Part shown: piece after piece, positions 22,501-31,953 of the stretch | Layout of the letters: every line of letters starts with the position of its first letter | Position numbering within the stretch: the stretch's first letter is position 1 | Assembly (NCBI GenBank): GCA_018873225.1 | Contig: JAEILZ010000004.1 | Coordinates: 3,906,001 to 3,970,000, forward strand | Source of the DNA: [Phialemoniopsis] sp. UDSM-2020 | Lineage: Eukaryota > Ascomycota > Sordariomycetes > Thyridiales > Thyridiaceae | Reading direction: 5' to 3' | DNA: 64,000 nt | Position numbers and translations under genes: made by a program | Notes under the pieces: generated by a model | Databases searched by the model: none | Seen by the model: only the letters and a program-made list of their open reading frames with translations | What the model was told of the DNA's origin: nothing

Positions 22501-24225
22501 CATACTGGCTGGGTCAATTCGGTGGCCTTCTCTCCAGATGGTCAATTCCTAGCGTCTTGCTCCATGGACCAGTCTGTCGGCATTTGGAGCACTACAAAAG
22601 GGGAGTTGATCAACAGGATTGACAATCAGTCAAGCAGTGTCAATTCTGCCACTTTTTCACCCAACGGGTTGTACGTGGCGACGGGCTCTGTCGATGAGAC
22701 TGTCAGGCTCTGGGACATATTGAAGCGCTCAAACGAGCCATATGCATCCTTTGACGGTCATCAAGGCCCTGTTAACTGTGTACAATTTTCCAATGATGGA
22801 AAGTACATCGTCTCAGGATCGGACGATATGAAGATCATTGTCTGGGACATGACTTCCAAATCAGAGCTTATGACCTTGAAAGGTCATACGAAAAAGGCCA
22901 TGGCGGTAGCGTTCTCTCCGGACTCACACATTATAGCGTCGGGCTCGGAAGACAAGACTGTCATTGTATGGGATGCAAGAAACGGTGCCCGGCTCAGGAC
23001 ATTGGTAGACCACACGACAGGAATCAACTCTATCCTCTTCTCGCCAGACAACAAGCTTCTGGCCGCCGGCTCGTTCAATGATGAGGTACGACTATGGCAT
23101 ACAAAAGACTGGGCGTTGTTCGGGAAGCTTGACGATTTCGAGGAGGATGTCAACTCCGGGACAACAGCGACCCAAAGGCCCTGGCTTTCAAGTACTCCAG
23201 ATGCGAAAGGGCACTCCAAGGCAGTGACAAGCTTGGTTATGTCGCCCACCTCTGATATCCTGGCCTCTGGCTCGGAAGACATGACCATAAAGCTTTGGCA
23301 AGATGGTCAAGAACGCCGGAGGTGTGAGGGGCACTCCGGCAGCATCAACGATCTAGCCTTCTCGCCTGATGGTCAGCTCCTCGCGTCGGCATCAAGCGAT
23401 ACTACCATACGGATCTGGAATACTGTGACAGGAACAAATACCTACACAATACACGGCCATTCAGCTGAGGTGCTCCGTGTAGTCTTCTCGCCCGACGGGA
23501 AGCTACTTGCCTCATGCTCGACTGATGGAACAGCAAAGCTGTGGAGTTCGACTACGGGAGCAGAAGTCTTCAACGTCACAGGCCATTCCGATGAAGTGAG
23601 CGGTGTCATTTTTTCGACTGATAGTTCTCACGTCGCGTCATGGTCGGGCAATAACGTGATTCTGTCGGTACTGACGCGCGATGCGGAGCCAAGTTCACTG
23701 ACACTGACAAGTCACTCCGGCCTCGTGAATTCTGTTGCGTTCTCCACAGACGGAGAGCTCCTAGCATCCTGCTCGGAAGACTGCACTATCCAGCTCTGGT
23801 ACCAGAACGGAACAGCATACCGCCAAATCGAATGTGGGTCGAGTCCTATTCAGGCCGTCACGTTTTCGCCAGACAATCGATCACTGGCGTTCGCATCGGC
23901 AGATAAGACAATCAGAGTCTTGGACATCGACACAAAAGAGACCAAGGCCTCGATTGAAGTTGGTATTGTACCACGTAAGATGGCCTTCACTGAGTGTGGC
24001 CGCTACATCGAAACTGATCGAGGCACAATCGATGTGGACTCAGCAGTCCCGTCCTCTTCGGCTCGATCCCGTGCCTTATTTGTAACCCGTGACTGGGTCA
24101 AAAGGAATATGGACAATGCGATCTGGTTACCAGAGCAGTTTCATGCGACACATGTTGTTGTATCGGGTATGACAGTTGTACTGGGTCACTCCTCTGGCTC
24201 GATTTCAATTCTTCATCTCGTGTAA
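19598..24225 (+). CDS. HET-NACHT-WD40 (HNWD) STAND receptor-like protein
   Basis: Exons 19598..21964 and 22024..24225, giving 1522 aa. I start at MRLLHREAEG, the usual HET beginning; an ATG at 19544 adds 18 residues. Residues 1 to about 220 are a HET domain (AILSHTW, FWVDTCCIDK, RGWTLQELVAP). The NACHT module has Walker A GMAGTGKST (about residue 323) and Walker B LFVLDALDEC (about 421), with ITSRPE after it. About thirteen WD40 units follow from residue ~865 (IRFWD, VMVWD, VRLWD, IIVWD, IKLWQ, IRIWN, IQLWY), near two seven-bladed propellers. It is the class of Podospora HET-E/HET-D, cytosolic recognition receptors that trigger heterokaryon-incompatibility cell death. Unlike those, the repeats here are well diverged rather than near-identical. 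Confidence 0.93.
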
Positions 24226-24426
24226 CCTTCTGTTACTCAGGATGAGTAGTACATTGGCGCAATAATCTCCATGTAACTATTCCTAGCTGGATCTTCTTCA
24301 TAATAGTGCCTTTCCTAGTCTAGAGAGAAGATTTGGCTTCAGCAAGGATATCGTCCTACTGTCGCCAAGCTGCTTGGTATTCCCTGACATGATGAGTGCA
24401 GATGCAGAGCCAATAGACTAGAGGTC

Positions 24427-26879
24427 TCATTCTGGCACCAATTCTCTCAATAGATGCTCGACAGTAGAGCACATTCCAATATTGTTGATACCAGCCAAAT
24501 GCTGAGGCATACCTTGGCTCAGAGAGGCCCTTAGTACAGGCAAGGCCGGTTCGGCCATGTCACCTTGCCTTCGTTGCGCCAACATATTTTGAGTAGCATC
24601 AGCCAACACCATGAATGCGTCTCGAAAGGGTTGGGCGGCAGTCCATCGTTCGGCCATAATGACTAGCACAACCGTACACGCCGTACATGTCGAAGTGACG
24701 ACGCCTTGGTGGTACACTCTGCGACAGGTGGGATCTGCCCAAAGGCAGTAAAGAAATGTGAGACCCGCGAGAAACAGAATGTGAAGTGCTCCCCAGGTGT
24801 GACTGATGGTCGGGCCAAGATAGAGCTCCCTGTACACGTTGCATAGGATTGTGGCTGATTCGGCACATTCAAGGTAGATCGAAGTCATCTCCGGGGACTC
24901 TGTGAAGCCTTCCTTGGAGTGCGTGACGAGAGACTGTCGGTTAAGCAAGATTACCGAGTGATGATACGTCAACTGATACCAATTCAATGACCCATATGGC
25001 GCAGGATTCGCGAAACCTGATGCCACAGGTTGAGGGCACTGAGCTAGCCAAGTCCGCAGCCTGTGTCTGAGCTCATTCGTAGCTTGGCGATGTGGCGAGG
25101 AAGGTGTCTGGATTGCATATATGCCAGACTTCATTTCCGCCCAGATACGTCTCAACCGTAAATTGTGAATTGCTAGCGACATCACTGTCGGTGGATCGGT
25201 GTGATTCTCTCTAGGCTTCGCGAGCAGTTGGGTCTCGGTGATGTCTTCATCGTTGAGATCTGCGGGATACTATGGGACATGAGCTTGAGAACTTGTCATT
25301 GTAGTGAACGACCTCTCGTACCTCGACATCGATATCTTCTTCAGCGATACCGAAAGGCCTACCGGTTGATGTGGCCGCAATGCGATCTAGGTTGTAGGCT
25401 ACCCAGAAGACTCGTCGTTGGAGCTGAACTTCAAGAACGCTTGCACCCATGCTTGCTCGAGGTATCTTGCGATGGAATCCGAGATCTGTACACTGTCTGA
25501 GTGCAATACCAGAGAGAGTCCTAAAACAAGTCCATGAGCTTTCTTTCCTGCATTCCATGGTTTCTGTGACTGATTTTACCAGACTGAGACGCCTGTGGTG
25601 GCACGCATAGAGTACATGGCACAGCACAGAATGGCTTGTATCGACTCTAAACTTTCAAACCCTAGCAACTGGTCCAGAAATGATTCGGCAGAAGCATACA
25701 GACTCTATAATTCCAATGTCAGTATCCATGTCCTCTTTGATTCTTTCTTTCTTTCTTTCTCTTCCTTCTGGTCTTTTCTCCCTTTCCCCCCTAAATCGTA
25801 AGTTCAGGAGAACGGAATTACAACTTACCTCTGCGGAGCTCGGGCTTAGGGCTGGTGTTATCAACGCACCGATAGCGTTGACCTGATCCGGTCAGCTTGC
25901 GGTTTACTTAGGAGTGTTCACAGGTCATACCATGAAGACGAAGAAGTACTGTCTCGGGTCTGGCGCATTGCCTTCTCCGAGAGCTGCCTGCACCTGATTT
26001 TCCCAGAACTCAAATGTCGGCCTGTGAAGGAAGGGATACTGGGGGTGAACATGCGTGAAGTAGGCATCGACGAGTAAGCCACTGAATACCGGGTCAGGTA
26101 ATGAAGCGGGAATCGCTTTTGGCAGTCCTTGCCAAAGGCTGTTTCTGACCCCTGAGACCGTCATGCCTGGGCCTTGCAGTCGCACGCCACAAAGCACCGA
26201 TGTGAGGGTCTTGCTCAAGGCCAGTCCCGACGTCTCTCCAAAGTACAACAATTGGCCGCTAGCAGCACTCATGCACAAGGAGTCGATACTAGGATTGAGA
26301 CTGTTCACATTCGTTCCCGTTCTGGGATTACATCAGCTGACGTTGGCAACATGCGAAAGACGTGAAAACTAAACATATCCATGAGACTTACGTTCTTGAA
26401 GCACTCAGATTTTGTGTAGGCTCATCTTCTGACTCGGCTTGGCTGTCTTGAGTGGTTTCGGAGGCCATGCTCTTGTCTCCTAGGATCCGGGATCGCACCG
26501 ACGATAGACCGATATGGTCCGTTGCTATGTCGGGATGAGACTGGCTGAGCATCTCTTCGAGCTCGGCTACTCTTGTCTCGAGTAGCTCAATATAGTTGGG
26601 AGGTACCTGTCTCTTTGATGAAGGGTCCTCGATGGTGCAGTCTGGCCCCGAAGTCAGCAGCAAATTGATTAACCAGGTACTTCGCTCGACCAACCTCTGC
26701 CGGCCTTTACGCAGTTTCCACACGCCGGTTGCATTCCATCGCACTAGATTCATATACATCAGCTCTACTCCTTGTTTAGCACAGCAATCGGAAATTCATA
26801 CTCTCTGCTTCTTCTGTTTGCAGGCATTGCATGCGATCCGGGCCCTCTTCGTGAGGCGGGACGATGGGGACGTCTCCAT
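24427..26879 (-). CDS. Zn2Cys6 fungal transcription factor
   Basis: Exons in transcription order: 26879..26802, 26743..26695, 26641..26392, 26321..25931, 25882..25829, 25704..25580, 25520..25322 and 25269..24427, giving 662 aa. The N-terminal zinc cluster is assembled over three exons: CNACKQKKQRC, DGMQPACGNC, VKAGRDC (C-x2-C-x6-C-x6-C-x2-C-x6-C). A short leucine coiled coil (YIELLETRVAELEEMLSQ) should give dimerisation. The fungal-specific middle homology region follows (YFTHVHPQYPFLHRPTFEFW, GIALRQCTDLGFHRK, RRVFWVAYNLDR, GRPFGIAEEDIDVE). The fifth intron is 124 nt and contains a long purine run on the transcript strand. It neighbours the aldolase/aminotransferase pair whose shared promoter has three CGG-N6-CCG sites, so it is the natural candidate regulator. 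Confidence 0.9.
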
Positions 26880-27358
26880 GCTCAGCTGCAATGTTTCACG
26901 AATCAGAGATCCAGATGCAGCCGCTGAAGAGTAATGCGGATCGGGATTCTGTCGAGTTGTTCTATGAAAACCCCGTATGACGATGCGTGGTGAGGCCGTT
27001 GCAGGCTTGCATCACAGGGAGGAGTGCCCTTTTCAGGGCGGGGTTTTACCGATCCATGGATGGTCAGCGGCGGTCATTTGAGTGCTGATAGGCCAATCTA
27101 GTGTGCTAATGTTATCTGCCCCAGAGGGCATCCTGGATGGTGATGGGGACTGGCGCGGAGATAGTCTTCAGTAGCGGCACACCTGGTCCACTTTCCTCTA
27201 AGCAAGCCACAGCCCAGTAAAGTTACAATCACGTAAAGTGATTGGGTTCGATAATTAGCCCGAACGTAAGCGAGCACTCGTTCAATGTCAGTAGAGGCGA
27301 GAATGTTTGGTTGAGTATTCAGACTGTCTCTCTACTAAATACACTACTTGTTGCATCA
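26880..27358. other. Intergenic between regulator and aldolase
   Basis: Promoter of the Zn2Cys6 regulator and 3' end of the aldolase gene. No CGG-N6-CCG element was seen here. Confidence 0.4.
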
Positions 27359-28343
27359 TTACTCTAGGACCTTGCCCCCCGATAACTCGACTGTCAAGTC
27401 AAACTCGGGTTGGAACTGCATGTATGCACACCCGCGTGTCGCAGTGCACTGGTAGGTGTACTCCGCCTCTTCTTCACCAACAATCTTCTTAGGGATGCCG
27501 TTGGCGGCCGCTGACTCGGCCATGATCTGGTTGGCACACGCACGCTCTAGGGCGATGAAGTACGCGACGGCTTCGTCGACTGTTGAACCGCAGGTCAGAA
27601 GTCTGTGCGGTTTTGATGTCAGCTCATTCTTCAAAGCCTCATTGGTTCGAGCTGACTTACCCATGATTCTGAAGGATCAAATTGAGACAGTCTTTTCCCA
27701 GCGCATCGGCAAGGCGCTGGCCTTCTTCCTCGGCTAGCACGATACCACCGAAACCTTCGTAAACTGCCAAGTTCTTGTAGAACATGCACGAGTCTGCGTA
27801 GCACAAGTCAGCACCGCAGAAACTTCCGACGTATCACGCACAATACATACCTTGGTTGAGCATCTCAATGCCTCTACCGAAAGATGACCAGGCCCTGCCA
27901 GCAGGGGAGTGCATGTGGCAGGCGGCATGGATATCAGGGCGTGCTCGGTGAATCGACGAGTGGATGATAAACCCCGCAGCGTTCACCTTGTGAGGAGTGG
28001 GCTGCACCGGCCTGCCCGAGTGGTCAACTAGCACCAGATCGCTGGCCTTCATCAGCGCAAAGTGCTTTGCGTAAGGGTTGATCCAGAACCACTCCGGATT
28101 CACGGGATCGCGCAGGCTGATGTGCCCAGAGGCGCCATCGGCCCAGCCGAGCCGGGCCAAGGTCCGGAAGGCCGCGGCCATGTGCTGCTTGGCCCATGTC
28201 CGCTCGGCCTCCTTGTCGGTAAAGGTCGGGACCTGGTGCAGGCCCTCGACCTTGCGGACGTTCCAGTTGAGGACGCCGTCGTCGGCTGAACTGAGTTGCA
28301 CCTCGGCCGGGGCTGAAGTCTGGGTGACGGTTGTGGTACTCAT
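27359..28343 (-). CDS. Class II aldolase/adducin family protein
   Basis: Exons in transcription order: 28343..27851, 27793..27661 and 27602..27359, giving 289 aa. I start at MSTTTVTQ; an in-frame upstream ATG exists in the leader. The fold is the zinc-dependent class II aldolase/adducin head: GWADGASGHISLRDP near the N-terminus, the metal ligands in AACHMHSPAG (HxH), and a third His in LILQNHGLLTCG. Fungal members of this size are often called meiotically up-regulated 14-like, and their substrates are poorly known. Divergent with the aminotransferase from a shared promoter, which implies co-regulation. Confidence 0.88.
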
Positions 28344-28514
28344 GGCGATGGATACTGGCGGGCAGAGAAAAGTGTGAACGCAGTCGTTTGACGTTTGACA
28401 CAATCACGATGGTATTCCTTGTGCACAACTATCGTTATCAGCAAAGACGCTATCTGCCTTCTTTTATCACACTTGACGCCCGTCGCATCTGGCAGCACCC
28501 TGTGTCGCCCCCGC

Positions 28515-28528
28515 TCGGCCAGACCCGA
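28515..28528. promoter_or_regulatory. TCGG-N6-CCGA site 1
   Basis: TCGGCCAGACCCGA, extendable by one base pair on each side (C..G). Confidence 0.5.
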
Positions 28529-28670
28529 GTGGCGGCATCGGTGCACCAGAGGGATGCTCACTGGTCAGCTGCCAGGTTTGTCAGGGTAAGCCCTCTGTAT
28601 CAATGCGGTACGAGTTACTCAGGTGTTCAACTGCCAAGTCCAGGCATGATTCACTTGCTTGCGACACGCA

Positions 28671-28684
28671 TCGGCTCAGGCCGA
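28671..28684. promoter_or_regulatory. TCGG-N6-CCGA site 2
   Basis: TCGGCTCAGGCCGA, matches the UaY/Ppr1-type consensus exactly at all eight fixed positions. Confidence 0.5.
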
Positions 28685-28701
28685 GGCGAGTGTAAGCCGT
28701 C

Positions 28702-28713
28702 CGGCCTGGGCCG
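28702..28713. promoter_or_regulatory. CGG-N6-CCG site 3
   Basis: CGGCCTGGGCCG followed by A. Starts 30 bp after site 2, about three helical turns, so both would face the same side of the helix. Confidence 0.45.
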
Positions 28714-28915
28714 AGTCCCCGCTGCCAGTGGCGACCCACATCACCACACCAAACCAGACCACGACCATCGATGCATGCCGGTGCGCTTTAGCTAAGAGCC
28801 GAGAGGTTATCACAGGAGGGTACCCACGAGATAGGACTTCATAAAGCCGAGATACGGCAGATGGTAGCCGGATCTGGTTTGCATGTAGCTCGCCAACTGG
28901 AATATCCCACTCACG

Positions 28916-30292
28916 ATGGGCAGCTTATCGCAGAGCACGGCGGTGTTTCATCGCTCCTTGACAAAGCAGTACGACGTGGCTGCAGGTGGTGATGGAGTCT
29001 ACATCGTTCATGCTGATGGGTCCAGGACGCTCGACGGTTGCAGCGGTGCTGCCGTGTCGTGCTTGGGACACAGCCACTCGGTCGTGATCGATGCGATTGT
29101 CGAACAAGCAAAGAAACTCGCCTTTGCCCACTCGTCCGTCTTTACGAGCGACCCGGCAGAGGAACTAGCATCGTTGCTGATTAGCTCCAGTCAAGGTGCT
29201 TTCAGCAATGCAATGTTCCTAAGTTCCGGTAAGTGAGACTGCAGGCATCAAAATACGTGTTGACTTACGGATTTCTCAGGCTCGGAGGCGGTTGAGTCCG
29301 CCATCAAGCTTGCTCGCCAGTTCCATGTCTCGAATGGTGAGCCTCAGCGTGTCAACTTTATTAGTCGGCAGTACGCATATCATGGCAATACGATAGGAGC
29401 ACTCAGCGCAGGTTTCAACCCACCAAGGCGACAGACTTTTGAACCCCTACTCTCTCAGGCCTTTCACCACGTGTCTCCTTGCTTCTTCACCCGGGATGGC
29501 AAACAAGGGGAGAGTGAGGGGCAGTACGTCGACAGACTCATCCAGGAGTACGAGGACATATTTGCGAGGCTTGGCCCCTCATCCGTGGCGGCAATCATGC
29601 TTGAGCCCGTCTCGGGTGCAACACTGGGCGCTGTCCCAGCCGCCAAGGGATATCTCAACCGGCTCAGGGGGCTCTGCGACAAGTACGGCTCACTTCTGAT
29701 CTACGACGAAGTCATGTGTGGCATGGGTAGAACCGGAACTCTTCACGCATGGCAATCTCTCGGCGGCGTGGCCCCGGACTTGCAGACCATCGGCAAGGGC
29801 TTGGGAGCGGGCTACCAGCCCATCTCAGCCGTCTTGGTCGGAGCCAAGGTGCATCAAACTATGCAGTCGGCGCAAGCAACACATCCGTTCGTGAGCGGGC
29901 ACACGTACCAAGGACATTCGATCGGCTGTGCTGCAGCCCTGGCGGTACAGAAGACCATTGTCAAGGATGGTCTACTCCGGAACGTGAAGGCCATGGGCGA
30001 TCTTCTGGAAGAAGAACTGCGTGGCCAGACTCCTCTGTTGAAAGAGGTGCGAGGGCTCGGCCTGTTCAGGACAGTCGAATTCGCAACGCAAGAAGGGAGT
30101 TTCATCGCCGCGGAGGTAGCCAAGACGTGCCTATCAAATGGAGCAGCCGTGTACCTCTGCTCGCCAGCTACAGACTCGGTGCTGTTTGCACCTCCGTTCA
30201 TCATCAGCGAGCAAGAAGTTCGAAGCTTGGTCGAGATCTTTGTAAGGTCAACGAAGCAAGTCATGGCAAAAAGGGAAGTGCAGGCTTTGTGA
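28916..30292 (+). CDS. Class III PLP-dependent aminotransferase
   Basis: Exons 28916..29228 and 29280..30292 (intron of 51 nt), giving 441 aa. Omega/acetylornithine-type fold: YDVAAGGDGVYIVHADGSR start, the turn FLSSGSEAVESAIKLARQF that binds the PLP phosphate, LEPVSGATLGAVPAAKGYL, the Asp that pairs with the PLP ring N in LLIYDEVMCGMGRTG, and the Schiff-base Lys in TIGKGLGAGYQPISAVLV. It moves an amino group between an amine (often a terminal or beta amine) and a keto acid or aldehyde. Substrate unknown. Divergent partner of the class II aldolase. Confidence 0.92.
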
Positions 30293-30866
30293 AGTTGTCC
30301 AAGCCTACTAATTGCTAGTACTCAACGTAATTATCGATCATTGTTGATGTGAATGTCTGTACCAACACTCTTGCAGTTTCGAACCGTGATTAACTCAACC
30401 TCGGGCTCGAGGTTCGATGTCAGCTGCAGTCGCATTTGACGCGGCGCAAACTTGGTCCGAGTCTGACGACACCAGACGAAGTCAACGTGGCTAGCCGGCC
30501 ACAGGCGTAAACTCGCGTTCGGCAGCCAATCCGCAGCCAGCCCGTTACCTCCAATTTGTTAGCTTGCACGCCACCAAATAACAGACTCGACAGCGGGCTT
30601 CGTCCCGGCCGCGCGTCCAGCGCTCCAGGGCTGAACCGGTCTCTTTGTTAGTGCACACCAATTAGATGGACGGCAGCCCGCGCATTGCATCACATGGCTC
30701 ACTTGATATAATATCGTGCGTGCCCCTCCCGGCCTGTCGTGTTTGCTGAGTGTTTCATGAGCAGTGACTCTGGCATCGCCGACGGCATCACAAGCAACCT
30801 CGCAGAAATACAATCAGGCATCTGATCAATAGACCAGAGCTCGATCATCGTCGGCCACTCCCAACA
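30293..30866. other. Intergenic, no gene recognised
   Basis: 3' end of the aminotransferase and the promoter of the Cys-repeat protein. Only unsupported short frames. Confidence 0.4.
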
Positions 30867-31484
30867 ATGAAGCCCGATCCTGTGCAGACTCTAGCTGCAT
30901 CGTCCTACTCGGCGCGCTCGACCAGTACCCAACGCCAATCAGTCCCAATTGAAGAGGACACAATCTTACCACCGCCTCCATATGTGGAGAGTAGGCACGA
31001 GGACAGCCGCTCAGCACGCGCGGCGCCAGGTGTAACATCGTCCTCAAGGGCAACAGATGCCAGGAGCAACGCGACTCGTCACAGTCAGTCCGACTGGACT
31101 CCGATTGAGCTCCAAGAGCCAATGTCTACGACGACCGCTAGGCGCACACCAACAAGCTCAACCGCTTCTGGCTACACAGCGCAAGACCCCATGGCGACGA
31201 AGAAAAGAGGACAGCCCATCAAAGACTACAGCGGCGAGACCGGATGTTGCTTCTCCGAGACGGGTGGCTGCTGTTTCTCCGAGACTGGCGGGTGCTGCTT
31301 TTCCACGCAGGAAGGGTGTTGTTTCTCTACCACCCACGGATGCTGCTTCTCGTCGAGCGAGGGCTGCTGTTTTTCGGACAATGGAGGCTGCTGCTGCTCC
31401 AAGACGGGCGATCAAGAGGCTAGAAGAGTGGGAGAGACGACTCTCAAAGCACAATGGATGCCACAACAGACGATAAAGTGTTAA
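30867..31484 (+). CDS. Cys-Cys octapeptide-repeat protein with PPPPY motif
   Basis: Single exon, 205 aa, no signal peptide or membrane helix. Residues 1-125 are Ser/Thr/Arg-rich and look disordered, with an ILPPPPYVESR segment that contains a PPxY (WW-domain ligand) motif. Residues 126-181 are seven perfect 8-aa units, G-C-C-(F/C)-S-x-x-(G/E/H), such as GCCFSETG, giving 15 cysteines. The tail is short and basic. I do not recognise a named family. Paired cysteines next to Phe could be palmitoylated or bind Cu/Zn; PPxY could recruit an Rsp5-type ubiquitin ligase. Both are inference. The +1 frame over the same DNA is also open but Arg/Ala-rich, a shadow. Confidence 0.7.
   Translation: MKPDPVQTLAASSYSARSTSTQRQSVPIEEDTILPPPPYVESRHEDSRSARAAPGVTSSSRATDARSNATRHSQSDWTPIELQEPMSTTTARRTPTSSTASGYTAQDPMATKKRGQPIKDYSGETGCCFSETGGCCFSETGGCCFSTQEGCCFSTTHGCCFSSSEGCCFSDNGGCCCSKTGDQEARRVGETTLKAQWMPQQTIKC
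31242..31409 (+). repeat. Seven tandem 24-bp coding units
   Basis: Seven consecutive 24-bp units encoding GCC(F/C)S plus three residues. The Cys codons are conserved in all units while spacer codons vary. Confidence 0.85.
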
Positions 31485-31953
31485 CGAGATGCTTCAGTGG
31501 GAGTGTATGGAAGAGGCTGTTTGCGGATGGGCGTTTGTTAGAGATACCATGTGCTTTGCTGTGTAAACGCCGCTGGTTTCCTGGTGAAGGCGTATACACA
31601 ATACCCAGGTTTGAAATTATTGGTAATGTAATTAATGGTCTGGACTTCCATGATATATCTAAACTTTTGAAGTGCAGACAAATCTGGAGAATAAATGTGA
31701 ATCCTAACTCGCATAAGTTATGACAACCCTGGCACAAGCACTTAATGGCAAAATGGCGGAGTGCATAACTCTGTGCAGGGTGGACAAAATGAGCGGAGGG
31801 GTGGCCTGTGCTTCAGTGGGCAGTAGAGTCACGTGGCGATAAGCAGGCACCTACGCAATCGCCCGAACCACCCAAGAACTTTCGCCTGCAAGTCAACAAA
31901 CGCTTTTTCGCAGATCGCTGCACCACGCGACAATTCCTATTTTGCTGCCCACC
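31485..31953. other. Intergenic; promoter of the splicing factor
   Basis: No gene supported. Confidence 0.4.

Larger units (their letters stand above)
28344..28915. promoter_or_regulatory. Divergent promoter: aldolase / aminotransferase
   Basis: 572 bp without a gene. It carries three CGG-N6-CCG elements (28516-28527, 28672-28683, 28702-28713), two of them with the full TCGG-N6-CCGA form. Confidence 0.6.

Noticed and set aside
5857..30292. Secondary-metabolite gene cluster
   Set aside because: No polyketide synthase, non-ribosomal peptide synthetase, terpene cyclase or prenyltransferase; enzymes are of primary or catabolic type.
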